A stretch of 8,681 bases of DNA. It comes from a bacterium. GTDB taxonomy: Bacteria; Verrucomicrobiota; Verrucomicrobiae; JAJYAR01. The DNA lies in assembly GCA_021779435.1 (NCBI GenBank), contig JAJYAR010000081.1:1-8681 (forward strand), read 5' to 3'. Below, piece after piece: positions 1-7,380 of the stretch; position 1 is the stretch's first letter; each line of letters opens with the position of its first letter. The notes under the pieces are model-generated. The model was given only the letters and a program-made list of their open reading frames with translations, ran no database searches and was not told the DNA's origin. The translations under genes were made by a program, and so were the position numbers.

Positions 1-2943
1 TGCGGCATCGCCGCCGAAACCATGCACCTCATCGGCCGCGCCCTCCGAGCGTTCGGCGACGAGGCGGCGGATCGAGTCGAGCCGCGAGCGTTCCTTGGAA
101 AGATAGAGCGTCACCAGTTCGGGAAGCAGCGAAGGCCCCCGCATCCCCGGCAGCGCACGCGTGGTCTCCAGCACCTCGGCGTCCAGGATGGAGTCGAGCT
201 GCGCGCGGCCTGCCGCCGGCCGGCGCTTTTCCCGGCGAGGCCGGCCCGGCTCCAGCACGGCCGAAAGCGCAGCCTGGAGTTCCGGCGCGCGAATCGGTTT
301 CGAAACGTAGCCGTCCATTCCCGCCTGGAGACAACGATCGCGGTCCTCGTCACGCGCGTACGCCGTCACCGCGATCACGACAATGTCGGCGTCGACACCG
401 GGCAGCTTTCCCGAGCGGATCCAACGCGTGGTCTCGTAGCCGTCGAGCGACGGCATCTGGCAATCCATCAGGACCGCGTGAAACCGGTCGACCGCGAGCC
501 GTTCGAGTGCCGCATGCCCGTTGTTCACGACTTCGACGGAGTGCCCGAGCTTCTGCAGGAGGCGGATGGCGACCTGCTGGTTCGCGGTGTTGTCCTCGAC
601 CAGGAGCAGACGAAATCCGGCCTTCGTCGCGGGCGGCGGAGGCGGAGGGACGCCCGCGACAGGATCGCCCGCGTCCTGCAGCCCGAGCGTGACCCGGCTG
701 AGAGCCGCGTGCTCGACGGGAGGAAGCGCGGCGACGGGATTCGCAAAAGGTCCTCCGCGGGGAAACTCGAGCTCGAACGTGAAGGTGGTTCCGCGCCCCA
801 CTCGGCTCTCGAAGCTTATATCTCCTCCCATCGCGTTGACGAGCTGCCGCGTGATCGCAAGGCCCAGCCCCGTGCCGCCGAACTTCCGGGTGGCGCTGCC
901 GTCGACCTGCACGAACGGGTGGAAGAGCCGGTCCCGTGCATCGTCGGGGATTCCGATCCCGGTATCCGTCACGGCCACACGAACGCGGACGCGGTTGCCC
1001 GTTTCATCCTTCACGGCCGCCGTCACCGAGACGCCGCCCGCCTCGGTGAACTTCACCGCGTTCCCGATGAGATTGAGCAGCACCTGCCTTACCCGCCCGG
1101 CATCACCCAGCAGCAGCGAGGACGGCGACGGGTCGAACGCGTAATCGAGCCGGATGTGCTTCGCATGAGCGCGTGATGCGAGGAGTGAAACGGTTTCGCC
1201 GATGACTCGCGCCAGGTCGAACTCGGCCTGGTCGAGACGGAGCTGCCCCGCCTCTATCCGCGAGAAGTCGAGAATGTCGTTGATGATCGTGAGCAGGCTC
1301 TCGGCCGCCCCGGTCACAATCCGCAGCATCTCGGACTGTTCCGGTCTCAACGGGGTGTCGGAAAGCAGCCCGGCCATGCCGATGATCGCGTTCATCGGAG
1401 TCCGGATTTCATGACTCATCGTCGCCAGGAATTCCGATTTGAGCCGCGAAGCCTCCAGAGCCTGATCGCGGGCGACGGCGAGGTTCTGCTCCAGCTCCAC
1501 GCGCTGCGTGATCTCGGTTCGGATCGCGATGTACTGCACCGGGCGTCCATCCTCACCCACGAAGGGCACAATCGTCGTGTCTACCCAGTAGAGCTGGCCG
1601 CCGCGCCTGCGGTTGCAGATCTCACCGCGCCAGATCCTGCCGGCGCTGATGGTCTCCCACATCGAACGGTAGAACTCCGGCGGGTGCCTGCCCGATTTCA
1701 CGATCCGGTGTGAATGCCCGACAATGTCCGCGCGCGGGTAGTCCGAAACCTCGCAAAACCGGTCGTTCGCATACGTGATGATGCCCCTCGCGTCGGTTAT
1801 TGCCACAATCGCGTGCGCATCGATCGCCGTCTTCAGGTCGGTCACCTCCTTTAACGACGCGCGGAGCCGGGCCTCGCTGTCACGAAGCGCATCCTGCTGC
1901 CTGACAATATCGTTCGTGAGTTCGTCGGCCAGCGCGCGGGCGCGCCGACCAGTGCCCTGGATGCTCCACACCAGCCCGGCAAGCACCAGTGAGCCGAGAC
2001 CTCCGATCCCGCCCGCCCACAGGACCGGGCCGAGGGGCGTCCCCGAAAACCGCGCACCGCGCGTCCAGGCGAACGTGAGTGAGCGCCCGGCCAGTTCCAC
2101 GACATGCACCCGCTCGAAGGCCACCTCCTCGCGCCTCCCGGGGGACCGGTACAGGACGGTCGAGCCGCTTGTCGCGGGCCCTTCAAACAGGTCGAGGTTC
2201 AGTATACCCTCGCGCCGGCCGATTACGGAGCGAAACAGCTCCTCGAAGACGAACGGTGCGCAAATCCATGCGAAGTGATCCGAGCGGCGCTGCTGGACGG
2301 TGGCCGGAACGGCCTCGCGCCGGTACACCGGGACAAACAGCATCGCACCCGGCCGATGCAGCCCATCCTGCACCAACTCGATGGAATGGGTGAGCCGTGG
2401 CAGGCCGGAGTCGCGCGCCTCCATCGCGGCTTCCCGGCGCTTCGTCTCCGCGTACATGTCGAGCCCAAGCGAGTCCGTGTTGCGCTGCAGGGGCTCGATG
2501 TACGTCAGGATCGCGTGTTCGCTCCCGTCCACCTTTGCCGTGCCCGGCGCGTGCAGGACGAAACCGTTTCCCGCGTCAGCGCCGACGTTTGCCAGGAAGG
2601 AGTCGAGATCCGGCTGCGCCACCGGGAAGATCACACCCACGCCTCGAATACCCGGATACCGCTCCTCCGTGTTCAGGGTGACGGCAAACTCGCGCCATTC
2701 CGAACGGTTCACGTCGTCCGAGCTGCGGAGAAACGCCGCCCCGCTGCGCAGCGTATCCACATAAACCATGAATCGCTGGGTCACTTCATCCTCGGCGCCG
2801 GACGCCATCCGCTCGAACGTCTTTGCATCATAGGCATGGCGTTCGCGGAGGGCGGAACTGACCAGGGCGACACATCCCGCCAGCCCGATGAGCAGCACGG
2901 CTGCCGGACCGAGCCAAATGCCTCCTGCGCGCGGCGTCTGCAT
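1..2943 (-). CDS. Hybrid sensor histidine kinase (CHASE-PAS-HisKA-HATPase-REC-Hpt), 3' end cut by window edge
   Basis: Inner-membrane hybrid kinase expected to sense an extracytoplasmic ligand and pass phosphate His to Asp to His. In this frame 981 codons are open from ATG 2943. TM1 is about residues 9-32. A CHASE sensor lies between the helices, recognised by YIEPL..N (148-155) followed by RRE..MEARDSG (169-180). TM2 is 304-326 and PAS about 372-478. HisKA carries SHEIRTPMN with phosphoacceptor His511. The ATPase has its N box at N628, DTGIGIP at 660-666 and GGTGLGL at 689-695. A proline-rich linker (765-771) leads to REC with LLLVEDN (acidic pair E783/D784), phosphoacceptor D827 in MDCQMP, T860 and K882. 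An Hpt domain begins near 915, with candidate His974 in HGFGGDAA. The frame stays open upstream of 2943 without an evident ATG; this start was chosen because TM1 follows at once. No Shine-Dalgarno site is seen. Domain calls are firm; the ligand and output pathway are unknown. Confidence 0.95.
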   Translation of the reverse strand, partial: MQTPRAGGIWLGPAAVLLIGLAGCVALVSSALRERHAYDAKTFERMASGAEDEVTQRFMVYVDTLRSGAAFLRSSDDVNRSEWREFAVTLNTEERYPGIRGVGVIFPVAQPDLDSFLANVGADAGNGFVLHAPGTAKVDGSEHAILTYIEPLQRNTDSLGLDMYAETKRREAAMEARDSGLPRLTHSIELVQDGLHRPGAMLFVPVYRREAVPATVQQRRSDHFAWICAPFVFEELFRSVIGRREGILNLDLFEGPATSGSTVLYRSPGRREEVAFERVHVVELAGRSLTFAWTRGARFSGTPLGPVLWAGGIGGLGSLVLAGLVWSIQGTGRRARALADELTNDIVRQQDALRDSEARLRASLKEVTDLKTAIDAHAIVAITDARGIITYANDRFCEVSDYPRADIVGHSHRIVKSGRHPPEFYRSMWETISAGRIWRGEICNRRRGGQLYWVDTTIVPFVGEDGRPVQYIAIRTEITQRVELEQNLAVARDQALEASRLKSEFLATMSHEIRTPMNAIIGMAGLLSDTPLRPEQSEMLRIVTGAAESLLTIINDILDFSRIEAGQLRLDQAEFDLARVIGETVSLLASRAHAKHIRLDYAFDPSPSSLLLGDAGRVRQVLLNLIGNAVKFTEAGGVSVTAAVKDETGNRVRVRVAVTDTGIGIPDDARDRLFHPFVQVDGSATRKFGGTGLGLAITRQLVNAMGGDISFESRVGRGTTFTFELEFPRGGPFANPVAALPPVEHAALSRVTLGLQDAGDPVAGVPPPPPPATKAGFRLLLVEDNTANQQVAIRLLQKLGHSVEVVNNGHAALERLAVDRFHAVLMDCQMPSLDGYETTRWIRSGKLPGVDADIVVIAVTAYARDEDRDRCLQAGMDGYVSKPIRAPELQAALSAVLEPGRPRREKRRPAAGRAQLDSILDAEVLETTRALPGMRGPSLLPELVTLYLSKERSRLDSIRRLVAERSEGAADEVHGFGGDAA

Positions 2944-3183
2944 GCGGCGCGTCGGCGGGGGCGGTAGAGCTGGGGTTACTGTGGGCAGAACGGGATGTGT
3001 GTACGCGGGAAGCAGCCCGCGCGCCAAATCCCCTCCCAATGCGACACGCAACGGTCTGGAATTAAGGGGAAAAGGGGCTTTTTTGACGGGCTCGAATACA
3101 CCCGCCGCTGTACTGCTCCGGCTCGGGAACCCGCTTGCGCCTGCGGCCTGGCGGGTTGCCAATTTTCACAACCCCCGGAAGGC
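2944..3183. other. Divergent intergenic gap between kinase and transporter genes
   Basis: This 240-bp stretch should hold the promoters of both divergent genes, but I cannot assign either with confidence. It contains a short GCGGG/CCCGC stem-loop near 3008-3023. TTGACG at 3083-3088 resembles a -35 box but has no -10 partner at normal spacing. A GGGTTG/CAACCC inverted repeat (3153-3158 and 3169-3174) lies just before the transporter start. A plus-strand reading frame open here in phase with the transporter has no membrane-protein character and is treated as non-coding. Confidence 0.5.
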
Positions 3184-4104
3184 ATGATCGCCTCGTTCTT
3201 CGCCGCTCTCTTTTTCGCCGCCGACGCAACCCTCGGAAACCACAACATCCGGGCGCACGGGGCGTTGTACGCGAACGCCGGACGGCTTGCGATCGCCGCC
3301 GTGGCGCTTGGCCTCCTCGCCCACACGGTCGGCAACGGCTTCGCGAGCGCGAGCGTTCCGTGGTTCCTGCTGAGCGGACTGGTTGGCATGGGAGTCGGAG
3401 ACCTGGGTACCTTCGAGGCGCTGCCCCGCTTGGGATCCCGGCTCACGGTGCTCATGGTGCAGTGCCTCGCGGCGCCGATCGCGGCCATCGGCGAGTGGGT
3501 CTGGCTTGGAACGACCTTGTCCGTCGCCCAGATCGCGTTCGGCGCGGTGATACTGCTCGGGGTGGCTGTCGCGATGATGCCCAGCAGGGCGCGTCCGCCA
3601 CGGGTCCGGGTTCGCCCCGCGGGCTTCGCCTTCGGATTGCTCGCGGCCGCGGGCCAGGGGCTCGGTGCGCTGGTGAGCCGCAAGGGCGTGACCGTTGCCG
3701 CCGACGCCGGCGAAAGCGTTTCCGAGCCGATGTTCGGCATCACCGCCGCCTACCACCGGACGCTCGCCGGGCTCATTTTCATCGCCGTCTGGGTGATCCT
3801 GCTGCGTCTCCTGGACCGCGCCCCGGGCAATCCCGCCGGGGCGGGATCCACGCCGGCGGAGCGAAGGCGGGGCTTCGGGTGGATGGCCGCCAACGGTCTC
3901 GTCGGGCCGGTGATCGCGATGGGGTGCTTCCAGTGGGCGCTCGCCACGACGCCGAGCGGGCTCGTGATGCCGATTCTCGCCACCGCCCCGCTGCTCTCGA
4001 TGCCGATCGCGTGGTGGGCCGAGGGGGATCGGCCGTCCGCCCGCGCGATGCTGGGCGGAGCCATTGCCGTGGCGGGCTGCGCCGCCTTGACGACGGCGCG
4101 ATAG
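3184..4104 (+). CDS. EamA/DMT-family membrane transporter
   Basis: A 306-residue polytopic inner-membrane protein of the drug/metabolite transporter superfamily. The hydrophobic profile fits ten helices, roughly 2-18, 31-48, 58-75, 85-103, 112-131, 145-165, 186-208, 231-250, 255-277 and 287-303. These form two EamA halves split by a basic loop near 134-145 and a second charged loop near 209-230. Family-typical stretches are the GVGDLGTFEAL region (71-80), which ends helix 3, and the ATTPSGLVMPILATAPLLS region (254-272) in the second half. ATG 3184 was chosen because the hydrophobic helix starts immediately; the frame is open upstream but gives an unlikely basic, Cys-rich extension. GGAAGG (3177-3182) is only one base from the ATG, too close for a normal ribosome binding site. 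The substrate cannot be read from sequence. Riboflavin synthase follows 85 bp downstream, so a flavin substrate (RibN is an EamA-type riboflavin transporter) is possible but unproven. Confidence 0.9.
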   Translation: MIASFFAALFFAADATLGNHNIRAHGALYANAGRLAIAAVALGLLAHTVGNGFASASVPWFLLSGLVGMGVGDLGTFEALPRLGSRLTVLMVQCLAAPIAAIGEWVWLGTTLSVAQIAFGAVILLGVAVAMMPSRARPPRVRVRPAGFAFGLLAAAGQGLGALVSRKGVTVAADAGESVSEPMFGITAAYHRTLAGLIFIAVWVILLRLLDRAPGNPAGAGSTPAERRRGFGWMAANGLVGPVIAMGCFQWALATTPSGLVMPILATAPLLSMPIAWWAEGDRPSARAMLGGAIAVAGCAALTTAR

Positions 4105-4189
4105 CGCGCAACCGAGGCGCACACCTCCACAAAACACGCACGATTTTCCCGGTTGGCGGAAGGCCGCCCCCGGGTACTGTTCGCATTCC

Positions 4190-4822
4190 ATGTACACCGG
4201 CATCGTCACTGGCACGTTTCCCGTCGTCTCACTCGTCCGCAAACCCGGACTCGCCACGCTCGTGGTCGAACTCGACGCCAGGCACGTCGAGGGACTTCAG
4301 ACCGGCGCGAGCGTCAGCCTCGAGGGCGTCTGCATGACGGTGACGAAGATCGACGGCCTGCGGGCCTCGTTCGATGCGGCCGCGGAAACGCTTTCGCGCA
4401 CCACGCTGGGATTGGTGAAGGAAGGCGCGCGACTCAACGTCGAGCGATCGGCCAGGTCGGGCGCCGAGATCGGCGGACATCCGATCAGCGGCCATATCGA
4501 CGCGATGGCGACGATCGTCTCCCTCGAGCGGCCCGAGAACAACTGCGTGATCACGTTCGAGATTCCGCAGGCGTACAACCGCTACGTGTTCAACAAGGGC
4601 TTCATCGCCCTGAACGGCTGCAGTCTCACTGTGTGCGACCTCGACCGGAAGACGGGGCGTTTCCGCGTGTTCCTTATCCCGGAGACACTGCGTCTGACGA
4701 CCTTCGGCACCGCCAAAGTCGGCGATCGCGTGAATTTCGAGATCGATCGCCAGACCCAGGTGATCGTCGACACGATCCAAGGCGCCGTCGAAAACGTCCT
4801 CGGCGAACTCAAGCTTCGCTAG
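4190..4822 (+). CDS. ribE: Riboflavin synthase (alpha subunit, lumazine-binding repeats)
   Basis: Catalyses the dismutation of two 6,7-dimethyl-8-ribityllumazine molecules to riboflavin and the pyrimidinedione precursor, the last step of riboflavin synthesis, in the cytoplasm as a homotrimer. The 210-residue length is normal. Two lumazine-binding barrels are visible. The first starts with TGIV (3-6), has EGVCMTVT (45-52) with Cys48, ETLSRTTLG (66-74), and ends with GGHPISGHID (95-104). The second has NKGFIALNGCSLTV (135-148), LIPETLRLTT (162-171) and VNFEIDRQTQ (181-190). Ser145 and Asp186 fall where E. coli Ser146 and Asp185 sit by my hand alignment. The whole sequence reads closest to the E. 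coli type, including the VDTI tail. Residue 2 is Tyr where most family members have Phe. It stands alone rather than in a rib operon, and no FMN riboswitch fits in the 85-bp upstream gap. Symbol follows Bacillus usage; the E. coli name is ribC. Confidence 0.97.
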   Translation: MYTGIVTGTFPVVSLVRKPGLATLVVELDARHVEGLQTGASVSLEGVCMTVTKIDGLRASFDAAAETLSRTTLGLVKEGARLNVERSARSGAEIGGHPISGHIDAMATIVSLERPENNCVITFEIPQAYNRYVFNKGFIALNGCSLTVCDLDRKTGRFRVFLIPETLRLTTFGTAKVGDRVNFEIDRQTQVIVDTIQGAVENVLGELKLR

Positions 4823-4827
4823 GCAGA

Positions 4828-4842
4828 CCCGCGCACAGCGGG
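4828..4842 (+). terminator. Weak stem-loop just after riboflavin synthase
   Basis: CCCGC and GCGGG form a 5-bp stem around the loop GCACA, starting six bases after the stop codon. No T-run follows, so it would be a weak terminator alone; the larger inverted repeat downstream may do more of the work. Confidence 0.3.
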
Positions 4843-4861
4843 ACCTGAATACCGCAGTAAA

Positions 4862-5150
4862 ACCACGAATTGATACGAACGAACACGAAGGGCCGGGCCG
4901 TTTGAACCACAGACGAACTCAGATGGACACAGATTCGGACCAAGGCAGGCTTAACCGCGAAGCACGCGAACGGGCGCGAAGGCGTGTGGCGGTTCCGGAC
5001 CTTCGCGTCTATTCGCGCACTTGGCGGTTCAATGGTTTGGAAGTATGGGCCAGTGCCCTTCACCCAACTGTGCCGCGACGCATCCGGACATCCGCCGGCC
5101 AAGGTATTCTCTGTGAACTCTGTGTCGGAGCTCCGTTATCTCTGTGGCCA
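4862..5150. repeat. Nested composite intergenic inverted repeat
   Basis: Three arm types are arranged around a centre. The inner arms, 4951-4982 and 5000-5032, pair over about 30 positions (24 Watson-Crick pairs, 2 G-T, one single-base bulge by hand alignment) around a 17-base loop. The outer arms carry CCACAGA (4907-4913) opposite TCTGTGG (5141-5147), and GACACAG (4926-4932) opposite CTGTGTC (5120-5126). The left end holds short CACGAA/ACGAAC units (4862-4890) without a clear right partner. Within each arm an ACGCGAA-, ACACAGA- or ACGAAC-like unit recurs about every 10-13 bases. I recall similar ACCACAGATG and ACCGCGAAG intergenic repeats in several bacterial phyla, but made no search. A giant hairpin between converging genes could act as a bidirectional terminator. 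Confidence 0.75.
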
Positions 5151-5187
5151 ATCAGGTTTCGGAATCCAGGTGTTAGATGACACTATT

Positions 5188-5208
5188 CAGGGTGAGTGTC
5201 CCACCCTG
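5188..5208 (-). terminator. Stem-loop downstream of the small YXWGXW lipoprotein gene
   Basis: CAGGGTG (5188-5194) and CACCCTG (5202-5208) form a perfect 7-bp stem with a 7-base loop, about 20 bases past the stop of the minus-strand gene. No T-run follows on that strand, so intrinsic termination is possible but not strongly supported. Confidence 0.4.
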
Positions 5209-5227
5209 CGAGTGAAAGCATTCAGGT

Positions 5228-5707
5228 TCAGTCCCAGTAGCCTTCGTAGAAGCGCCAGGAGCTGCCTTCAGCCTGCCAGCGCGGCGGAACCCAGACGGCA
5301 CCGGAACGCGGCGGGATTTCCCAATGACCTGCGGTCCATTCATAGTGGTCGTTCTTCCAGGACCAGTATCCGGCGACCCATACATGGCTCGCGGATGGAC
5401 GCACGGTGGGAACTTCCTGCTGCGCGGCGGGAGGGGCCTGCATGACGACAATCGAGCTGGCGCCGGTCGGGCTCGGGATGGCGGTGATGGTCTGCTGCTG
5501 CACAGGTTGCGAGTAGGTCGGCGCGGGCGCCGCGTAAACGGTGGCGGGCGCGGTGGCGGGCGGGGGCGGAGGCGGCGCGGAAACGACGTGCGATTCCGGT
5601 TCCGACGCGCAACCGGCCAACAGCCCGATTGCGCCGCAGACTGCGATGACAGGCGCGATGGACGCGGCGTGCCACACACGAGGGTGGGCTGTTTCGTTGC
5701 TTTTCAT
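5228..5707 (-). CDS. YXWGXW (WXXGXW)-repeat lipoprotein
   Basis: A 159-residue predicted lipoprotein. A charged N-terminus and hydrophobic segment (about 14-31) end in lipobox L30-A-G-C33, so Cys33 should be lipidated after signal peptidase II cleavage. Next comes a Pro/Ala/Gln-rich spacer (about 44-105), then one aromatic repeat unit at 108-158 with four Trp corners: WVAGYW (110-115), WTAGHW (124-129), WVPPRW (139-144) and YEGYW (154-158). This matches the YXWGXW/WXXGXW family, whose role is unknown to me beyond being exported. The repeat and the preceding VVMQAPP-type spacer resemble the third unit of the larger protein at 7526-8458, so the two are likely paralogues. ATG 5707 is set by the signal peptide; no Shine-Dalgarno site is seen. 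It is divergent from asnS. Other-frame readings over the same bases lack any domain. Confidence 0.88.
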   Translation of the reverse strand: MKSNETAHPRVWHAASIAPVIAVCGAIGLLAGCASEPESHVVSAPPPPPPATAPATVYAAPAPTYSQPVQQQTITAIPSPTGASSIVVMQAPPAAQQEVPTVRPSASHVWVAGYWSWKNDHYEWTAGHWEIPPRSGAVWVPPRWQAEGSSWRFYEGYWD

Positions 5708-5761
5708 ACTGTCGCAGCAGACTGCGGAATTCAGCCGCGGTTCACGGGGTGCTGCGCACGG

Positions 5762-5785
5762 GGGATGGGTTCAGAGCCCCATCCC
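5762..5785. repeat. Stem-loop in the asnS upstream region
   Basis: GGGATGGG (5762-5769) and CCCATCCC (5778-5785) give a perfect 8-bp GC-rich stem with an 8-base loop, 46 bases before the asnS start in the 124-bp divergent gap. It could be a leader structure of asnS mRNA or only a DNA feature. I see no T-box elements and no convincing promoter in this gap. Confidence 0.4.
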
Positions 5786-5831
5786 TCTCGCAACTTGCGT
5801 CCGGTCACGACCGCGGCTTCGTTGAACCCCC

Positions 5832-7217
5832 ATGCAACGCACTCTCGTCAAGGACGCGCTTGCGGCCTCCGGGCCAATGGACGCCATCACTCTCGCCGGC
5901 TGGGTCCGAACCCGGCGCGATGCGAAGGCCTTCTCGTTCATCGAGCTCAACGACGGCTCCTCGATGAAGGGGATCCAGGTGATCGCGAATGCCACGCTGC
6001 CCGAGTATTCGTCCATCGAGAAAGTGACGACGGGGACGGCGCTGATCGTGCAGGGCAAACTGGTGCCTTCACAGGGTCAGGGACAGAAATGGGAGGTCGT
6101 CGCCGCGAAGGTCCAGGTCGTGGGCGAAGCGGACGCAACCTACCCGCTTCAGAAGAAGGGCCACTCACTCGAGTTCCTGCGCGAGATCGGCCACCTGCGT
6201 CCACGCTCGAATCTCTTCGGAGCCGTTTTCCGGGTGCGCAGCCGGCTCGCGTTTGCGGTGCACGAGTTCTTTCAGTCGCGCGGTTTCTTCTACGTCCACA
6301 CGCCGATCATCACGGCGAGTGACTGCGAGGGCGCGGGCGAACTCTTCCGCGTCTCCACGCTCGACCCAAGGAATCCGCCCAAGTCGCCCGATGGGACGAT
6401 CGACTACAAGCAGGACTTCTTCGCGAAGCCGACGTACCTGACGGTCAGCGGACAACTCGAGGCCGAGATTTTCGCGTGCGCCTTGTCGAACGTGTACACC
6501 TTCGGCCCGACCTTCCGCGCCGAGAACTCCAACACGTCGCGGCACGCGGCGGAGTTCTGGATGATCGAGCCCGAAATGGCGTTCTGCGATCTGGCGGCCG
6601 ACATGGAGATCGCCGAGGAGTTCGTGAAACACCTGATCCGCGACGCGCGCCAGCATTGCGCCGGCGACCTCGAGTTCTTCTCCAAGTTCGTCGACAAGGA
6701 ACTGCTAACCAGGCTCGACTTCGTGCTCGAGCGTCCCTTCCAGAGGTGCAGCTACACCGAGGCGATCCAGATCCTGGAAAACGCCGGCCGGAAATGGGAG
6801 CACGAGGTGCACTGGGGCGAAAACCTCCAGAGCGAGCACGAGCGCTTCCTCGCGGAGGAACACTTCAAGTGCCCAGTCACGGTTTATGATTATCCGCAGA
6901 GCCTGAAACCGTTCTACATGCGCGCGAACGAGGACGGAAAGACCGTCGCCGCGATGGATCTGCTCGTTCCGGGCATCGGCGAAATCATCGGCGGCAGCCA
7001 GCGCGAGGAGCGGCTCGACGTGCTCAAGGAAAACATGGCGCGTCATCACCTCAACGAGAAGGACTACAGCTGGTACCTGGACCTGCGCCGCTACGGCACG
7101 GTGCCGCATGCCGGTTTTGGCCTCGGCTTCGAACGGATGCTGATGTTCGTCACCGGCGTTGGAAACATCCGAGACGTGATCCCCTTCGCCCGGACGCCAG
7201 GCACAGCCGACTTCTGA
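5832..7217 (+). CDS. asnS: Asparaginyl-tRNA synthetase
   Basis: A cytoplasmic class IIb aminoacyl-tRNA synthetase that activates asparagine with ATP and charges tRNA-Asn. Its 461 residues match the usual bacterial length (E. coli 466). An N-terminal OB-fold anticodon-binding domain covers about 17-100 ([10 protein letters not shown], 21-30). Motif 1 lies near 145-160 ([14 protein letters not shown]). Motif 2 is [21 protein letters not shown] (228-248) with the ATP-contacting Arg229. Motif 3 is [12 protein letters not shown] (428-439) with Arg435, followed by [14 protein letters not shown] (444-457). The ...PFARTPG ending, and the [12 protein letters not shown] stretch, separate it from AspRS. 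Its presence means Asn-tRNA can be made directly. ATG 5832 gives the family N-terminus; no Shine-Dalgarno site precedes it. It is flanked on both sides by minus-strand YXWGXW genes. No damage or unusual residue noted. Confidence 0.98.
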   Translation: MQRTLVKDALAASGPMDAITLAGWVRTRRDAKAFSFIELNDGSSMKGIQVIANATLPEYSSIEKVTTGTALIVQGKLVPSQGQGQKWEVVAAKVQVVGEADATYPLQKKGHSLEFLREIGHLRPRSNLFGAVFRVRSRLAFAVHEFFQSRGFFYVHTPIITASDCEGAGELFRVSTLDPRNPPKSPDGTIDYKQDFFAKPTYLTVSGQLEAEIFACALSNVYTFGPTFRAENSNTSRHAAEFWMIEPEMAFCDLAADMEIAEEFVKHLIRDARQHCAGDLEFFSKFVDKELLTRLDFVLERPFQRCSYTEAIQILENAGRKWEHEVHWGENLQSEHERFLAEEHFKCPVTVYDYPQSLKPFYMRANEDGKTVAAMDLLVPGIGEIIGGSQREERLDVLKENMARHHLNEKDYSWYLDLRRYGTVPHAGFGLGFERMLMFVTGVGNIRDVIPFARTPGTADF

Positions 7218-7220
7218 CGT

Positions 7221-7287
7221 CGTCACAGGCCGCGAGCGTCATTCCAGCGCCAGACGTGGGGGCAGGAATGAGCGCGAAGGCGTGAGG
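7221..7287. repeat. Imperfect inverted repeat downstream of asnS
   Basis: The arms 7221-7245 and 7265-7287 pair imperfectly. The core is CATTCC (7240-7245) with GGAATG (7265-7270), extended by interrupted pairing of TCAC and CGCG blocks toward the ends. It begins four bases after the asnS stop and may help terminate that transcript, although no T-run follows. Confidence 0.45.
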
Positions 7288-7305
7288 CAGTCCCGGACTG
7301 GCAAT

Positions 7306-7354
7306 GTAGGTTGCGAGCTTGCTCGCAACGTTGCGCGCCAAGCGCGCAACCTAC
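7306..7354. repeat. REP-like twin-hairpin palindrome
   Basis: Two adjacent perfect hairpins lie inside an outer inverted repeat. Hairpin 1 pairs GTTGCGAGC (7310-7318) with GCTCGCAAC (7321-7329) around TT. Hairpin 2 pairs GTTGCGCGC (7330-7338) with GCGCGCAAC (7342-7350) around CAA. The ends GTAGGTTGCG and CGCAACCTAC can also pair with each other, so the 49 bases can form either two hairpins or one long stem. The compact, mutually complementary layout resembles repetitive extragenic palindromes. Confidence 0.8.
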
Positions 7355-7380
7355 ACCTGACCGGCTTTCAGCGGTGCTTC

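Larger units (their letters stand above)
4823..5227. other. Convergent intergenic gap filled by inverted-repeat DNA
   Basis: This 405-bp stretch lies between two converging genes. Most of it is a nested inverted repeat (listed separately), followed by about 35 bp of unremarkable sequence and a small stem-loop at 5188-5208. Plus-strand frames across it translate to Arg/His/Thr-rich text that simply reflects the repeat periodicity, so I call no gene here. Confidence 0.7.

Noticed and set aside
22..2967. Long plus-strand reading frames opposite the kinase gene
   Set aside because: They lie antisense to a continuous minus-strand frame with every kinase and receiver motif; their Arg/Pro/Ala-rich text is typical of high-GC antisense frames.
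2995..3183. N-terminal extension of the transporter frame
   Set aside because: It adds 63 mostly basic, Cys-containing residues with no family counterpart; the first helix starts right after ATG 3184.
4153..4180. Promoter TTGGCG-16 bases-TACTGT before riboflavin synthase
   Set aside because: The -35 and -10 matches are poor and the GC-rich context makes such matches likely by chance; it would also give an almost leaderless transcript, which is possible but unsupported.
4105..4189. FMN riboswitch upstream of riboflavin synthase
   Set aside because: The gap is only 85 bases, shorter than an FMN aptamer plus expression platform, and no conserved aptamer blocks are seen.
3135..4337. A 400-codon plus-strand frame overlapping the transporter and riboflavin synthase
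   Set aside because: It is a shifted-frame shadow, extremely Arg-rich, with no domain; it crosses two well-supported genes.
4902..5445. Plus-strand frames over the convergent gap
   Set aside because: Their translations reflect the short-period repeat units and then run antisense to the lipoprotein gene.
5324..6322. A 332-codon plus-strand frame spanning the lipoprotein/asnS divergent gap
   Set aside because: It runs antisense to the lipoprotein gene and out of frame through asnS, both strongly supported by motifs.
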